NCBI GenBank assembly: GCA_014529385.2
Contig: CM043968.1
Span: 26,551,013 to 26,615,012, forward strand
Direction: 5' to 3'
Length of the DNA: 64,000 bases
From: Adiantum capillus-veneris
Lineage: Eukaryota; Streptophyta; Polypodiopsida; Polypodiales; Pteridaceae
Shown here: positions 9,680 to 19,795 of the stretch, piece after piece
How positions within the stretch are numbered: the first letter of the stretch is position 1
Layout: each line of letters opens with the position of its first letter
Position numbers and translations under genes: made by a program
Notes under the pieces: generated by a model
What the model was told of the DNA's origin: nothing
What the model saw: only the letters and a program-made list of their open reading frames with translations
The model's database searches: none

Positions 9680-10880
9680 AGCTCTTTTTACACACACAAA
9701 GGGAATGAGGGACACATGTCAGCTCCCTAGCCCAAATTCCCACAAGGTGTACTCAAATCCTATTGGATGGCCATGGAGGTGGACCAATGAGAATTAGGCT
9801 TGAGTAAATCTAGTTTAGTTAATTTAAAAACACTTAATAAAATGACCAATAAGATTTAAGCTCTCTAGAAGACTATTGGACAGTCTCCCAAGGGGTCCAA
9901 TGAGCATTCAACAGCCCTATGGCTTGCCTGATTCCTATTGGCTAGGAGACAAAGGGGTCCAATGAGAGTTAAGTTGCATTAATTAATTACCTAAATCTCT
10001 CACAAAAGGGGAAAGGGGGACACATGTCATAAGGCTATCACTTATGCTCCTGAAATCCTATTGGCTAAGCCCAGAGAGGTCCAATGGGGTGTCTACATGA
10101 GCAAATAGCAAGAGGGGTCGACCAAGAGAGAGAGAGGGGGCTGCTTTTCTCAAGGCATTATTGCATTCACACTCACACTAATTCATGTGTGGAATAAGAA
10201 GACTCTCTCTCTCCTTCTCAAGCTTTAGTGGAAAGCTTATCACCTACTCCAAACTTGTGAGAAGGGAGGCCTACACCAACAACTCTTGGCTTTGTGACGC
10301 AAATCCAACCAAGAGCCAAGCTTCAATGCATGCTCATCTCCTCTACCATGCTAATTACTAAGCTAAGCTATGCTAATATGAGTGATTATGTGAGGAGGTG
10401 TACATCTTTCTTGTAAGATTACTCCTTCTTCCTCTCAATCTACTCTCATACCCCGCTAGCTCTCACCATCTTCGAAGGTGTGTGAGGTCTTGGGTCTGAG
10501 ACTGTGAGGGAATTGATGTTGTGTTTAATAAGTGTTTTGCTTAGAGCTTGAAGTTTCCATCTTCATTGCACTAGCTAGAATTGAAGGAACACAAAGAATT
10601 GTATTGTAAAATGTCTCTCTTGATGGGAGAAACCATAATACAAAGCCTTTTGGAGGAAGGACCGGCTCCATGTAAATCCGGTCCTCAACTGTTGTCAATA
10701 GCTTAATTTTTCTCTCTTTTGAAGTATTGTTCATGCTATCTAACTAGGTATTATACTTTTGGTTGCTCTCTCCACCCAAGCACTCTTATTATTCTCATTA
10801 GTAATCTATTCTAATGAAATGCTCACTATGTTCATGCTATTTTCCGCTACACACAAGTTACTAGACCATTAAATGTTACA
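9246..10880 (+). repeat. G1 3' LTR (1,635 bp)
   Basis: It begins TGTCATAATAAC and ends AAATGTTACA. Both ends match the solo LTR at 60436-62044 in inverse orientation, whose target duplication fixes the boundaries. It contains a long (CA)n tract (9597-9674) and an inverted repeat GGACCGG/CCGGTCC at 10659-10684. LTR sequence 9742-10700 matches 1-940. Confidence 0.92.
9597..9674. repeat. (CA)n microsatellite
   Basis: About 39 uninterrupted CA units inside the G1 3' LTR. The solo LTR near 61628 carries the inverse GT tract at the same place, and the 5' LTR copy has lost or lacks it within the window. Confidence 0.97.
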
Positions 10881-11689
10881 GAATGCTAGAAAATTTAGGA
10901 GGAGGTCTAAGACAGTTATGGGCACTAACATACCAAGTTTCATCTGCAACCCGAGGAGGTCCCAAAATCACGATCCATCATGATCAAGGTCTTGAAAACT
11001 GCAAGGAAACATTTCAAAAAGGTCACCCTAGGGTCTAGGAACACTCTCCCATGGTTGGAATGTCAAAACATAGTCATTAACACACTCAAAACACCAAATT
11101 TAGCCTACTTACGTGTAGTCACAAATCATAGCAGAATCAACAATGAATATAATTTAATAAGAGAGCAAAGGGCAAGGAACACAATGCAAGTTTTGGAATC
11201 GAAATGTGATTACCAGGCTCAAGTTATGATGATTACAAGTTAGAGAATAGCCGCTCACAGTTGTACGCTTGAAACTTAAAACTTGATAATAATAATGTGT
11301 CCTTTTCCCACTTTAGAAAATAGACTTTATACCTAGGGCTCTTTTGGCTAGTGGCCAACTTTACAGGACTCAAACTTCATTACAAAATTTATGACTCAGC
11401 TTCTCAGAGATTGCCCATCTATAATCAGAGAGTATTAAATAATCACAAAGCTTCTCAAAAAAATAATGAAGATATTTTCAAATTTTGGGCTCATGGGAGA
11501 AGGGGTCGACTCGAAGGGCACCCATCTGGCTTGACTTCCAACAAGAGCAGACCTATAGAGTGTTGGGGGAGCTCTCCATGAGGATTCAAAATACCTCACT
11601 ACTCCTTATTGTTCTATATTATCAAAACAATAGATAGGGTTAGTACAATCAGTGTGATGGGTGTTTGGCCAATTTCCTTGAACCCTAAT
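10881..11689. other. Spacer without recognisable gene
   Basis: AT-rich DNA between the G1 3' LTR and copia C4. It holds an 87-codon ORF (10980-11243) and a 76-codon ORF (11351-11581), neither with a motif I recognise. Part of it, up to about 11690, could be the C4 3' LTR, because the C4 PPT-like string (CAAGTGGGAGATTA in element orientation) lies at about 11688-11702, but no partner LTR is in the window to test this. Confidence 0.5.
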
Positions 11690-11975
11690 AATCTCCCACT
11701 TGAAGGCCAACGTGGCCCAAGTGTCATATGTATATACGTTTGTACAACCGCGAAACAATTTTGTGGCTTCAACCTACATCCATCATCTCCATTCAATGTG
11801 AAAACCACTATGAGGGTAAGCTCTTTGTGGGAGCATCTGCAGGGTTGTTATCCGTATGAACCGTGACTAGCTCAATGTGCTTGGTAGCCAATTTGTCACG
11901 TTTTATGTGATAACATACCTCTATGTGTTTTAACTTGGACTGAAACACATGGTACTTCACTAACACAATTGCACT

Positions 11976-12221
11976 CTAACTATCACAATGTAGCACTAGA
12001 ATCTGAGTAATGCCAAGATCTCCCACTACGCGAGCTAACCACCCAGCTTCCTTGCTGGCATAAAAAACTACCACATACTCTGCTTCAGTGGTGGAAAATG
12101 ATGCAAAATTTGGGAGACATGATCTCCATGACACGATTGCTCCAACAAATAGAAAAACATAACTAAACATAAATCTTCGACTATCCACACAACCCGCATA
12201 ATATGCATTTGTGTAACCCAT
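11976..12221 (-). pseudogene. C4 RNase H fragment
   Basis: Copia RNase H with VDSRRFMFSYVFLF, a SWRS...FSTTEAEYV motif (the conserved S-T-x-E-A-E-Y box) and the following helix (ASKEAGWL, GDLGI). The open part ends upstream at a frame break, and RT remnants lie at higher coordinates. Confidence 0.8.
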
Positions 12222-12805
12222 AATAGAAGCATCATTATTCTCAAAGTGACTTGTTTGTCGTACCTTTTAATTATTTCAAGATGTGCTTCAATGTTCCCTA
12301 GTGGTTTCTCTCAGGGTTTGCTATAAATCTACTAACCACTTCCACTACAAACACAATGTCCAATCTTGTGGCTACCATGGTGTACATAAGACCCTAGACT
12401 GCTGAAGAATATGGCACCTTGACCATTTTTTCTTTCTTAGCATCCGAGTTAGGAGCATCATTCTTGCTAATCTTTTCATATGTTTGCATTGGGGTACTCA
12501 ATGTATCTTCCCCCCTACATATTTAAACGTTGCAAGACCTTGTGAATATATTTTCCTGTGGCAAATTCCTGTATTCCATGTTTCAATTCCTCTTGATACG
12601 TATACCAAGAAAGTGACTTGCATCTCCTATATCCTTCATAGAAAATTGCATGCTAAGTGTCTTTTTTGTCTTGGATTTGGACTTCTTGACAATGAGAATA
12701 TCATCAATATAAAGTATCAAGATGATAAGTGAACCATCATTCTACTTTCAAGTATACAAGCAGTGATCTTCTTGGCTCCTTTCATACCCTTGGGATTGCA
12801 TGTAT
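12222..12805 (-). pseudogene. C4 reverse transcriptase remnant
   Basis: The reverse frame at about 12640-12790 reads a copia RT stretch around SQGYERSQEDHCLY, then LYIDDILIV, which contains the catalytic DD pair. The rest is broken by stops. Integrase follows almost directly at 12809, so the N-terminal half of RT and the linker are deleted. Confidence 0.7.
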
Positions 12806-12808
12806 TTA

Positions 12809-13102
12809 TCAAACTCCATTCTGAGCATGTGTATAGGGCGTAGTAAACAATATTCTAATGCCTCGTTTGCAGCAAAAGTCCTTAAACTCTGTGGAGACGT
12901 ACTCTCCTCCGTTGTCAGTGCACACATCCTTCAACTTCTTGCATGACTGGTTCTTGACCATAGCTAGGAACTTTTGGAAGACACTAAAAAATTTGTCTTT
13001 CGTCTTCAAGAGGTAGATCCACACATTTTGAATAGAGTCATCTATGAAAGTCAGGAAATATAATCCCCCCCAACACGAGACTTTTGTGGCATAGGCCCGC
13101 AT
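12809..13102 (-). pseudogene. C4 integrase core fragment
   Basis: Copia integrase: YFLTFIDDSIQNVWIYLLKTK (first Asp), CTDNGGEYVSTEF (second Asp and the GGEY box) and TTPYTHAQNGV. It stops just before the catalytic Glu region (usually in the AERKN context), where the deletion begins. Confidence 0.85.
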
Positions 13103-13487
13103 AGATCGCTATGAACCAAATTCTGAGGATTTTTCTAACTTTCTATCTAAGGGAAAAATAGTACGCCTAGTCTATTTCTCATACATGCAATGCTCATATA
13201 AACTGAATTTGGAATAGTTTAACACAAGGATATAGCCAAAACACTATAATTGCTTCATTCTCTTTTGACTCATATGACCAAGCTAGCTATGCCACAACTT
13301 AGTAGAAGACAACTCGTTTACATAGATAGAGTTCTCTTTCATCAAAGAGACATACAAAGAATATAATGAGCCACTTTTGTGGCCTTTGAGCATGACTAAG
13401 TTACCTTTTTTTAATATCCAAGAACCATTTTCAAAACTACAGTGTATCCAAGATCATCAAGTTGTCATATTGAAACCAAGCTCTCGG
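13103..13487 (-). pseudogene. C4 GAG-pre-integrase region
   Basis: Broken reverse-strand reading includes LGYTCSFENGSWILKKG, then GHKSGSLYSLYV and TKLWHS...LGHMS, the standard copia GAG-pre-integrase signature. Chromovirus G2 begins at about 13488, where this region should continue into protease. Confidence 0.7.
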
Positions 13488-15947
13488 ATTGACCTTAAAA
13501 ATGGCTATCATCAATAAGGAAAGTGAATGAAGATATCATAAAGACCACGTTTTGCACAATGTTTGGTCTTTATGAATATCTTATCATGCCTTTTGGTTTG
13601 AAAAATGCTCCAACCACGTTCAACCGCCTGATGGAGAAAATATTTTGACCCTACCATATATTTACTGGAGTGTTCTTTGATGATATCATCATCTACTCCA
13701 AATCCATTGAGGAGCATAAGCAACACCTCTAGGTAATTTTTCAAGCTTTGAGGGAGAATAAACTTTTCATTAATCCAAAGAAGAGCGAATTTTTCCTTCA
13801 AGAGATTCAATACTTAGGTCACATTATCTCTCAAGATGGTATTCATATGGATCCAACAAAGTTAGAGGTAATAAACAGATGGCCTAACCCAAGGAATCTA
13901 CATGAGCTACAAAGCTTTATTGGTATGTGTGCATATTATAGACGCTTCATAGCTAAGTTCTCCCAAATAGCAGGACCATTACATGACTTCACAAAGAAGA
14001 ATTTAAGCACGTAAGGTCTGCCAAGGAGTGAAATGCTTTTGATAAGCTCAAAGAAAAGCTTACCTCTCAACCTGTGCTTACACTTCCATACCTCTCAAAA
14101 CCATTTGATGTCCAATGTGATGCTTGTGGAGATTTCCTTGGAGTAGCCTTGCTTCAAGAAAGGCATGCCTTAGCATAAGAGAGTTGAAGACTCAATTCTG
14201 ATGAGCATGTCTTGGGCATCTACAAAAAGAAGCTACTAGCTGTCATACATGCCCTTGATACATGGAAGCGCTACCTTGATACGGATCACCAAAGTCTTAA
14301 GTACTTCATGAATGCAAATCAAGCTCTCCAACAAACAAATGAGTTGGAAAATTTTTCTTTTGCATTCAATTTTCACATTGCTCACATTGCTTGCAAGCAC
14401 AATCAAGTAGCTGATGTACTATTACGACGGCCAAGGGCCAGTGCGGTGTACATAGCAACTCACAGTGATCTATCTTGATCTATCTTCCATGATAGATGAG
14501 TATGCTAATGACCCCTATTTTAATGATGTAATTTCAGCCCTTGCCTTAGGTAAGAAAGAAGAACCATTCACTTTGCAGGATGGTTATCTTCTCCATGGAA
14601 ATTGGCTATGTGTTACTCACTCTCTTTGCGAGAAATTAAAGTATGAGTCCCATGCTCCTCCCTATGTGGGGCATAGAAGGATTCAACCTACTCTTCAAGG
14701 AGTAGAGACGTATTTCTATTGGCCTAACATGAAAGAGGACATACAAGAGTATGTTTCCAAATGTGTGGTATGCCAAATGACCAAGTATGATAGGGGGAAG
14801 CAACATGGATTACTCTAGCCATTTCCAATTCCTAATTCACCATGGGAGAGAATATCCACGGATTTTATCTTTGGATTGCCCACCAAGTATATCCATGGGA
14901 ATACGGGAATATGGACAATAGTTGATAGGTTTAGCAAAAAGGCACATCTAATACCTATCAAAAAGACTACCAAGGCACACCAAATGGCAACCCTCTTCAT
15001 ATCCCAAATTTTAAACAACATGGCTTGCCAACATCAATAGTGTCAAATAGAGATCAAATGACCATAATTTTTGGAAGGGTCTCTTTGAGAATCTAGGTAC
15101 ACGGCTAAATTTCTCTTCGACCTATCACCCACAAACGGATGGCCAAAGTGAAGTAGCCAACCGTACAATTCTCGATCTACTCCAGGCTTATGTTACAAGA
15201 GTGGATCAATGTGCCGAATGGGAGAAGTACTTACCTCTTGTAGAGTATGCGTACAATAACATTGTCCATACTACTACAAGGGAGGCTCCTTTTAAAATCA
15301 TTGAGGGAAGACCTAAAAATCCCTTGCTACTTAAGGTACATGGGAAGATCTTCGCCACTGATGAGTTTAGTCGAGGCCTACAAGAATCTTTTCAAAAGAT
15401 TAAGGAGGCTATATCCATCTCCCAAAAAAAGGCAAAAGGCTGTTGTTGCTGACAAGCACAAAAGGGCCTTAGCCTTTAAGGAACACGATTGGTTCCTACT
15501 CAAGTTGCCCCAGGCTTGATTGAGGAAAACTACGGGCAAAAATCCTATGGGCCACCAAAAGTATTATGCTAAGTCAGCAAAAAGAGACTATGTTCCTTTC
15601 CAAATCTTTTAACCAATCAACGAGATGGCCTATCAACTCAAGTTGCTCAACCATTGGCTCATTCACAATGCTTTTTATGTGATCCTACTCAAGCCTTACA
15701 AAGGTGAGCCACCAAAAGAACCAATAATTGAGGACCCACCAGAGATCAAAGATCAAGAAGTGGTGTTGCAGCTTGAATCGATTCTTTGACACAAAGACAA
15801 GGTACTAAGACATGGTAAGATTATCCGACAGTATCTTATTAAATTTAAAAACTATCCTTTTGAAGATGCTAGATGGATGCAAGGAACACAGCAGCTTAAG
15901 GATAGTATGAACCTTGTCAATGCTTACAATGCTATACTACACTAAGC
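13488..15947 (+). pseudogene. G2 chromovirus pol remnant (RT-RH-IN-chromodomain)
   Basis: RT pieces include the FFDDIIIYS box (~13670) and the open stretch 13748-14014 (YLGHIISQDG, SFIGMCAYYRRF). RNase H lies at 14060-14478 (DTDHQSLKYF, HNQVAD), the integrase zinc finger at 14640-14790 (GHRR, CVVCQMTK), the integrase core at 14850-15450, and the C-terminal chromodomain at ~15750-15947, still readable as YLIKFKNYPFEDARWMQG. Stops such as those at 14816 and 15516 interrupt it. Confidence 0.85.
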
Positions 15948-16139
15948 AAATGTAAATGCTTTCTAAATGAACAATGTTTTTGTCTTATAAGGCTAATCCT
16001 CTTTTGTGCAAAAAATTAAATAGTATGCATGCTTAGAATGTTTGTGATGACAACGTCACTCAAACACCAAGTAGAATTTTTCACTCTACTTTGGGAGCAG
16101 ACATGCTTGCAGCAACTAAGTCTCCCAAACACTAGATGG

Positions 16140-16640
16140 ACTAGTCATCCATTCTGGAATGATGTTGTAGGGTAAAAAGGGATCCTCTACCTGCTAAGAA
16201 ACGTAGACTAATGACTAAGACTTTATCTCTTCTACCTCATAGTCGAGGACGACTATGGTTTCAAGAGAGAGGTAATGTCATAAAATCTGATATCTACCAA
16301 TTCCAAACAGACTTTCTTATATTGAACCGATCACTTAATATGGGGGAGATTAATGGGAACAAGAGGTAGAATACATACATGTGCATATAAATCCATTATG
16401 GAATGATGTTGTAGGGTAAAAAGGGATCCTCTACCTGCTAAGAAACGTAGACTAATGACTAAGACTTTATCTCTTCTACCTCATAGTCGAGGACGACTAT
16501 GGTTTCAAGAGAGAGGTAATGTCATAAAATCTGATATCTACCAATTCCAAACAGACTTTCTTATATTGAACTGATCACTTAATATGGGGGAGATTAATGA
16601 ACAAGAGGTAGAATACATACATGTGCATATAAAGGATCTT
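16140..16640. repeat. 244-bp tandem duplication across the G2 PPT/LTR boundary
   Basis: Two near-identical copies are offset by 244 bp: GGAATGATGTTGTAGGG starts at 16156 and 16400, and the LTR start TGTCATAAAATCTG occurs at 16276 and 16520. Each copy includes the 3' internal end, the hairpin CATAGTC...GACTATG, the PPT and the first ~115 bp of LTR. Confidence 0.92.
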
Positions 16641-17067
16641 AGAAGACCTTAGGGTTAGCCTCATTAAAGATCTCCAATGGTTAGTGTTAAAACTCCTTAG
16701 ATCTAGTACCTTAAGCAAGTTGGGGCTGACCTTGATGTGGGAACCCTACCCAAGCTTGAGGTGCTTGTCGTGCTTTTTCTGACTAAGGTGCTTAAGGTGT
16801 TTGTGGGAACTCTGCCCAAGCTTGCGGTACTTGTCATTTTTAAATGTCTAAGGTGCTTGAAGTTTTGAATTTAAACAAGATCTTTTAAGAAGCATAAATG
16901 AAACATGTCAAGATCCTCCCCATTTTGCCCTCATGATGTGCTTGAATCTTATTGGATAGGCTTTAAAGAGGTCCAATGAGAATTTAGATGCATTTAAATA
17001 AATTAAGCTCTCTTTCTTAAAGACGAAAAAGAGGACACTTGTCCAAATTCTATAATCAAATAATACA

Positions 17068-17100
<33 letters not shown>

Positions 17101-17136
17101 GGGGGGGGCTGATTTGGGCATCCTTATTCTCATTCT

Positions 17137-17167
<31 letters not shown>

Positions 17168-17817
17168 TTTGATGGTGTGAAGCAAACAACTCCATCTCCT
17201 TCTCCAAGCTCGGGAAGTTGAGAGCCTACACCAACAACTATTGGCTATGGAATGCAAATCCAACCAGCAGCCAAGCTTCAATGGCATGCTCATCTTCTCT
17301 ACCATCTATAATACTATGTTAAGCTAAGCTACAAGAATAATCTATGGTGAGAAGGTACTTCTTTCTCGTATGTTACTTCTTCTTCCTCTTCCCTACCCTC
17401 ATTCCATGCTAGCTCTCTCCACCTTTGGGTGTTTGAGGTCTTGGGACTGAAGCCGGGACAAGTTAATGCTTTCATTAAGTTGATTAAGGGCATAATTTTG
17501 ATGCATAAAGCTTTCCATCTTCATTGCATCGATTAGCTCTAAAGGAACACAAAGCTTGTATTGTACCAAGTCTCTCATTATGGGAGAATCTATAATACAA
17601 AAGCCTTTTGGAGGGGGAACGGCTCCAAGTAAATCCCGGTTTTCAATTGTTGTCAACTTCTCTAATTGTCTCTCTTGCAAAGTATTGTTCACTCCAAGCT
17701 AATTAGGTATAATGAATATGTTCCCATCTATCATCAAGTCTTCTCTTTATGCTCTTGAAGAATTCTCTTAAAAATGATCACTATAGTTATTTTAATTCCA
17801 CTACTTTCCATGTTACA
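16276..17817 (+). repeat. G2 3' LTR (with duplicated start)
   Basis: It starts TGTCATAAAATCTG (16276, repeated at 16520) and ends TTCCATGTTACA. The body aligns with the other chromovirus LTRs, including the tract around 17560-17700 that corresponds to 850-940 and 10600-10730. Two CA microsatellites lie inside (17070-17097, 17141-17166), with a run of nine or more G between them. Confidence 0.85.
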
Positions 17818-18000
17818 AGTCCAATTTTGTTATATCTCCAATGTCCCATATCTCCAACTGATGAGAATCACCCAACTTAACTAAACCATGCGTGGAAGCA
17901 TAACTGGAGACCACTCCTTGTGAGGAGGAACATGAAAATTGGAACTTGAGTCAATAATCCAATTCTACGCTTAACTCTCATCAAGACCCAGCAATGCTCT
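17818..18000 (-). pseudogene. C4 protease fragment
   Basis: The reverse strand reads WIIDSSSNFHV...HKEW, a decayed copia protease (normally a D-S/T-G-A active site with HMT), followed by a GDITKIG-like end. Its active-site Gly is changed. It abuts the G2 LTR end and is collinear with the C4 GAG-pre-integrase on the other side of G2. Confidence 0.72.
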
Positions 18001-18567
18001 GGACTCAAACCAAAAGTTGAGACTAGTACATCTGATGATGGGGAAGGTTAGGAACAACATCAACATTTGGAGACTCAATGATATTGAGCTTCTCTATCTT
18101 CACATTGCTCTTAGGAGTTGCAGGACTTACGACAATGGCTTTACCCTCCTCTTTGCAACGAATGTCAATCCTTTTTCACGTGTCCCTTTTATTCATGACA
18201 ATGGTAGCATTCAATGTTCCTTGTGTCACGTCCACAACTCTTGCTACTTGTGTTCTTGCAATCTTGAGAATGACTGCGATTGAAACTACGACCTCTCTGT
18301 CTTTGATTGTTTTTGTGGCTACTTCCACTAGCGGTATACACATTACCAAGCCCACTAGTATCAAGAGATTGAGGTTGAATCTCTTCCTTGAGAAAAGCAC
18401 TAGTAACATCACGAAAAAAATATTTCCCTTGTTACTAATGACAATGTTAAATGTATTCCATGATGCAAGTAAAGAGCATAGTAAGAAAATGGCTTTCATT
18501 TCATCATTGAAATTAATCCCCTTTGATGTAAGTTGTGTAACTAAACTATTAAACTTGGACTGACATT
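18001..18567 (-). pseudogene. C4 gag with zinc knuckle
   Basis: Reverse reading gives LTSKGINFNDEMKAIFLLCSL, a typical copia gag helix region (18400-18530), then a zinc knuckle around 18190-18215 of the form C-Y-H-C...G-H-V-K-K-D with one internal stop. The following part (18000-18170) is the basic linker toward protease. The reading continues into 23499 onwards once the LTR element at 18573-23493 is removed. Confidence 0.72.
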
Positions 18568-18572
18568 GTTTC

Positions 18573-19097
18573 TGCTACAGCCGGATGGCATGGAGTTCCC
18601 TGCAAAATACCCGATATAACATACTACAAACCATAAAACAAACTAATTGACATACCTGGCAACCACATAGACGCATAATCGCGAGATACACGAACAGAGA
18701 GAGACAAAGTGTGAGAGAGAGCAATAGGGTGCGTGCAAACACACCCTATTGGATTCTAGGAGGTGCGTGCAAACGCACCTCCTAGAATGGAGTGCTACGC
18801 TGGCACGGCAAGAGAGAAGAGAGGAGAGGTGAGAAGAATAACGCAAACACTGGGTGCAATCTCCCCCCGTGCAAGAGTGACCATTTCGCTCTTGCACGTA
18901 TTTCTTTAATAGATTTCTTGAATGGTCAAATGTGATTACAAACTGGCTGGCCGGTCATAAATGGTCAAAGCTCAGAAAAGAGCACTTGAATAATAAATTG
19001 TACAATATATATATATTTCCATTTGCATAGGCCTAGATCGGTCCAGTCTTTTCCACCTATCAGCTGCAATAAATAATAAAATCTCAATTCTATAACA
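18573..19097 (-). repeat. LARD-like element 3' LTR
   Basis: Plus-strand start TGCTACAGCCGG, end TTCTATAACA. Aligns along its full length with 22970-23493. Contains two adjacent hairpins at 18723-18750 and 18753-18788. Confidence 0.9.
18723..18788. repeat. Paired hairpins in LARD-like 3' LTR
   Basis: Hairpin 1 (18723-18750) has arms AATAGGGTG / CACCCTATT; one arm base differs from perfect. Hairpin 2 (18753-18788) has the longer arms ATTCTAGGAGGTGCG / CGCACCTCCTAGAAT around a short loop. Both loops share GTGCAAAC-like sequence. Confidence 0.88.
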
Positions 19098-19115
19098 TAC
19101 CTCTCTGTTGGAAAG
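19098..19115 (-). promoter_or_regulatory. LARD-like element polypurine tract
   Basis: In element orientation the sequence before the 3' LTR start TGTTATAG is CAACAGAGAGGTA, a purine-rich tract in the expected position. Confidence 0.6.
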
Positions 19116-19555
19116 CAATTTTCATCAATTGCAAAGATGACAAATCTGCAAGCGAGACTTGTCAAAAATAGTGATTAGAAATCTGTTGTCAAAAAATTAG
19201 CATATAATAAAAATAGTGAAACTTAACAACATTGCATATGTCCGTCGTCATCCACATACTACCTATTCTAGTGTCCCACACCACTAGAATAAGCAGTATA
19301 TGTCATACCCTGATGAATCAGGATATCATTGGTCACACTCATCATTCAATAATCCATTGATCTCATCAATCTCAAGTCCAATTCCATAAATACTGTCGCG
19401 ACAGAAAAGCATCGTATACAAATTCCAAGTCAAATTCCAAATATCTGCCAACATGTATCCAATTCAAATCCAAATATCCTTCATTTTGTATACCCGGGGA
19501 ACAAAATCATACCAGCTATAGTGGTGGCCAGCCCCACTGCAACATGATTTTGTGA

Positions 19556-19795
19556 TTGGTGTTGCCTAAATTGGCGAATCTACACCAATAAGACGTGTTG
19601 CCTAAATCGGCGAATCTACACCAATAAGACGTGCTGCCTAAATCGGCGAATCTGCATGCCTAAATCGGTGAATCTGCATTTGATATTGTCTAAAAAATCA
19701 TAAATCTGCAATTTATCAATGTGCTACCTAAATCGACGAATCTGCACCAAGATGAGTATCTACACACTTCCTAAACCGACGAATTTGTGTGTCCA
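19556..19795. repeat. Degenerate tandem repeat inside LARD-like element
   Basis: About six imperfect copies of the motif CCTAAATCGGCGAATCTRCA, with spacers such as CCAATAAGACGTG. The first three copies are spaced about 39 bp apart, later ones are shorter or diverged. It lies near the 3' end of the interior in element orientation. Confidence 0.85.

Larger units (their letters stand above)
1..10880 (+). mobile_element. Ty3/gypsy chromovirus copy G1, interrupted and 5'-deleted
   Basis: A plus-strand chromovirus. The window opens inside its 5' LTR (1-940), which aligns with the 3' LTR from about 9742 onwards. A minus-strand copia (C1) sits at 941-~4902, and the chromovirus internal region resumes in gag at ~4903 and runs gag, protease, RT, RNase H, integrase, chromodomain, PPT, then the 3' LTR at 9246-10880. 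The primer binding site and the first part of gag are missing, so one deletion removed the C1 5' end together with the G1 5' internal region. Several frameshifts and stops make it non-autonomous. The base after the 3' LTR starts GAATG, a possible target duplication whose partner lies outside the window. Confidence 0.9.
13488..17817 (+). mobile_element. Ty3/gypsy chromovirus copy G2, 5'-truncated
   Basis: It begins inside RT at the motif IDLKNGYHQ (~13490) and runs RT, RNase H, integrase, chromodomain, PPT and 3' LTR. The 5' LTR, gag, protease and RT start are missing. The LTR end (TGTTACA, 17817) directly abuts copia C4 protease sequence, which matches insertion into C4 followed by loss of the left side. 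Many stops and frameshifts are present. Confidence 0.88.

Noticed and set aside
10525-10734. A reverse ORF of ~69 codons recurring in the chromovirus LTRs (also at 767-1006 in part, and 60583-60792 on the plus strand)
   Set aside because: The LTR copies are very similar at DNA level, so protein-level similarity is expected without selection. G2 and G3 versions diverge or break, and no motif is present.
18573-19097. LTR-flanked 18.6-23.5 kb region considered as a segmental duplication of host DNA
   Set aside because: Exact 5-bp target duplication, PBS and PPT in the right places show an LTR retrotransposon.
19556-19795. CRISPR-like repeat array
   Set aside because: Repeats and spacers are degenerate and irregular, the context is a plant retroelement, and no cas genes are present.
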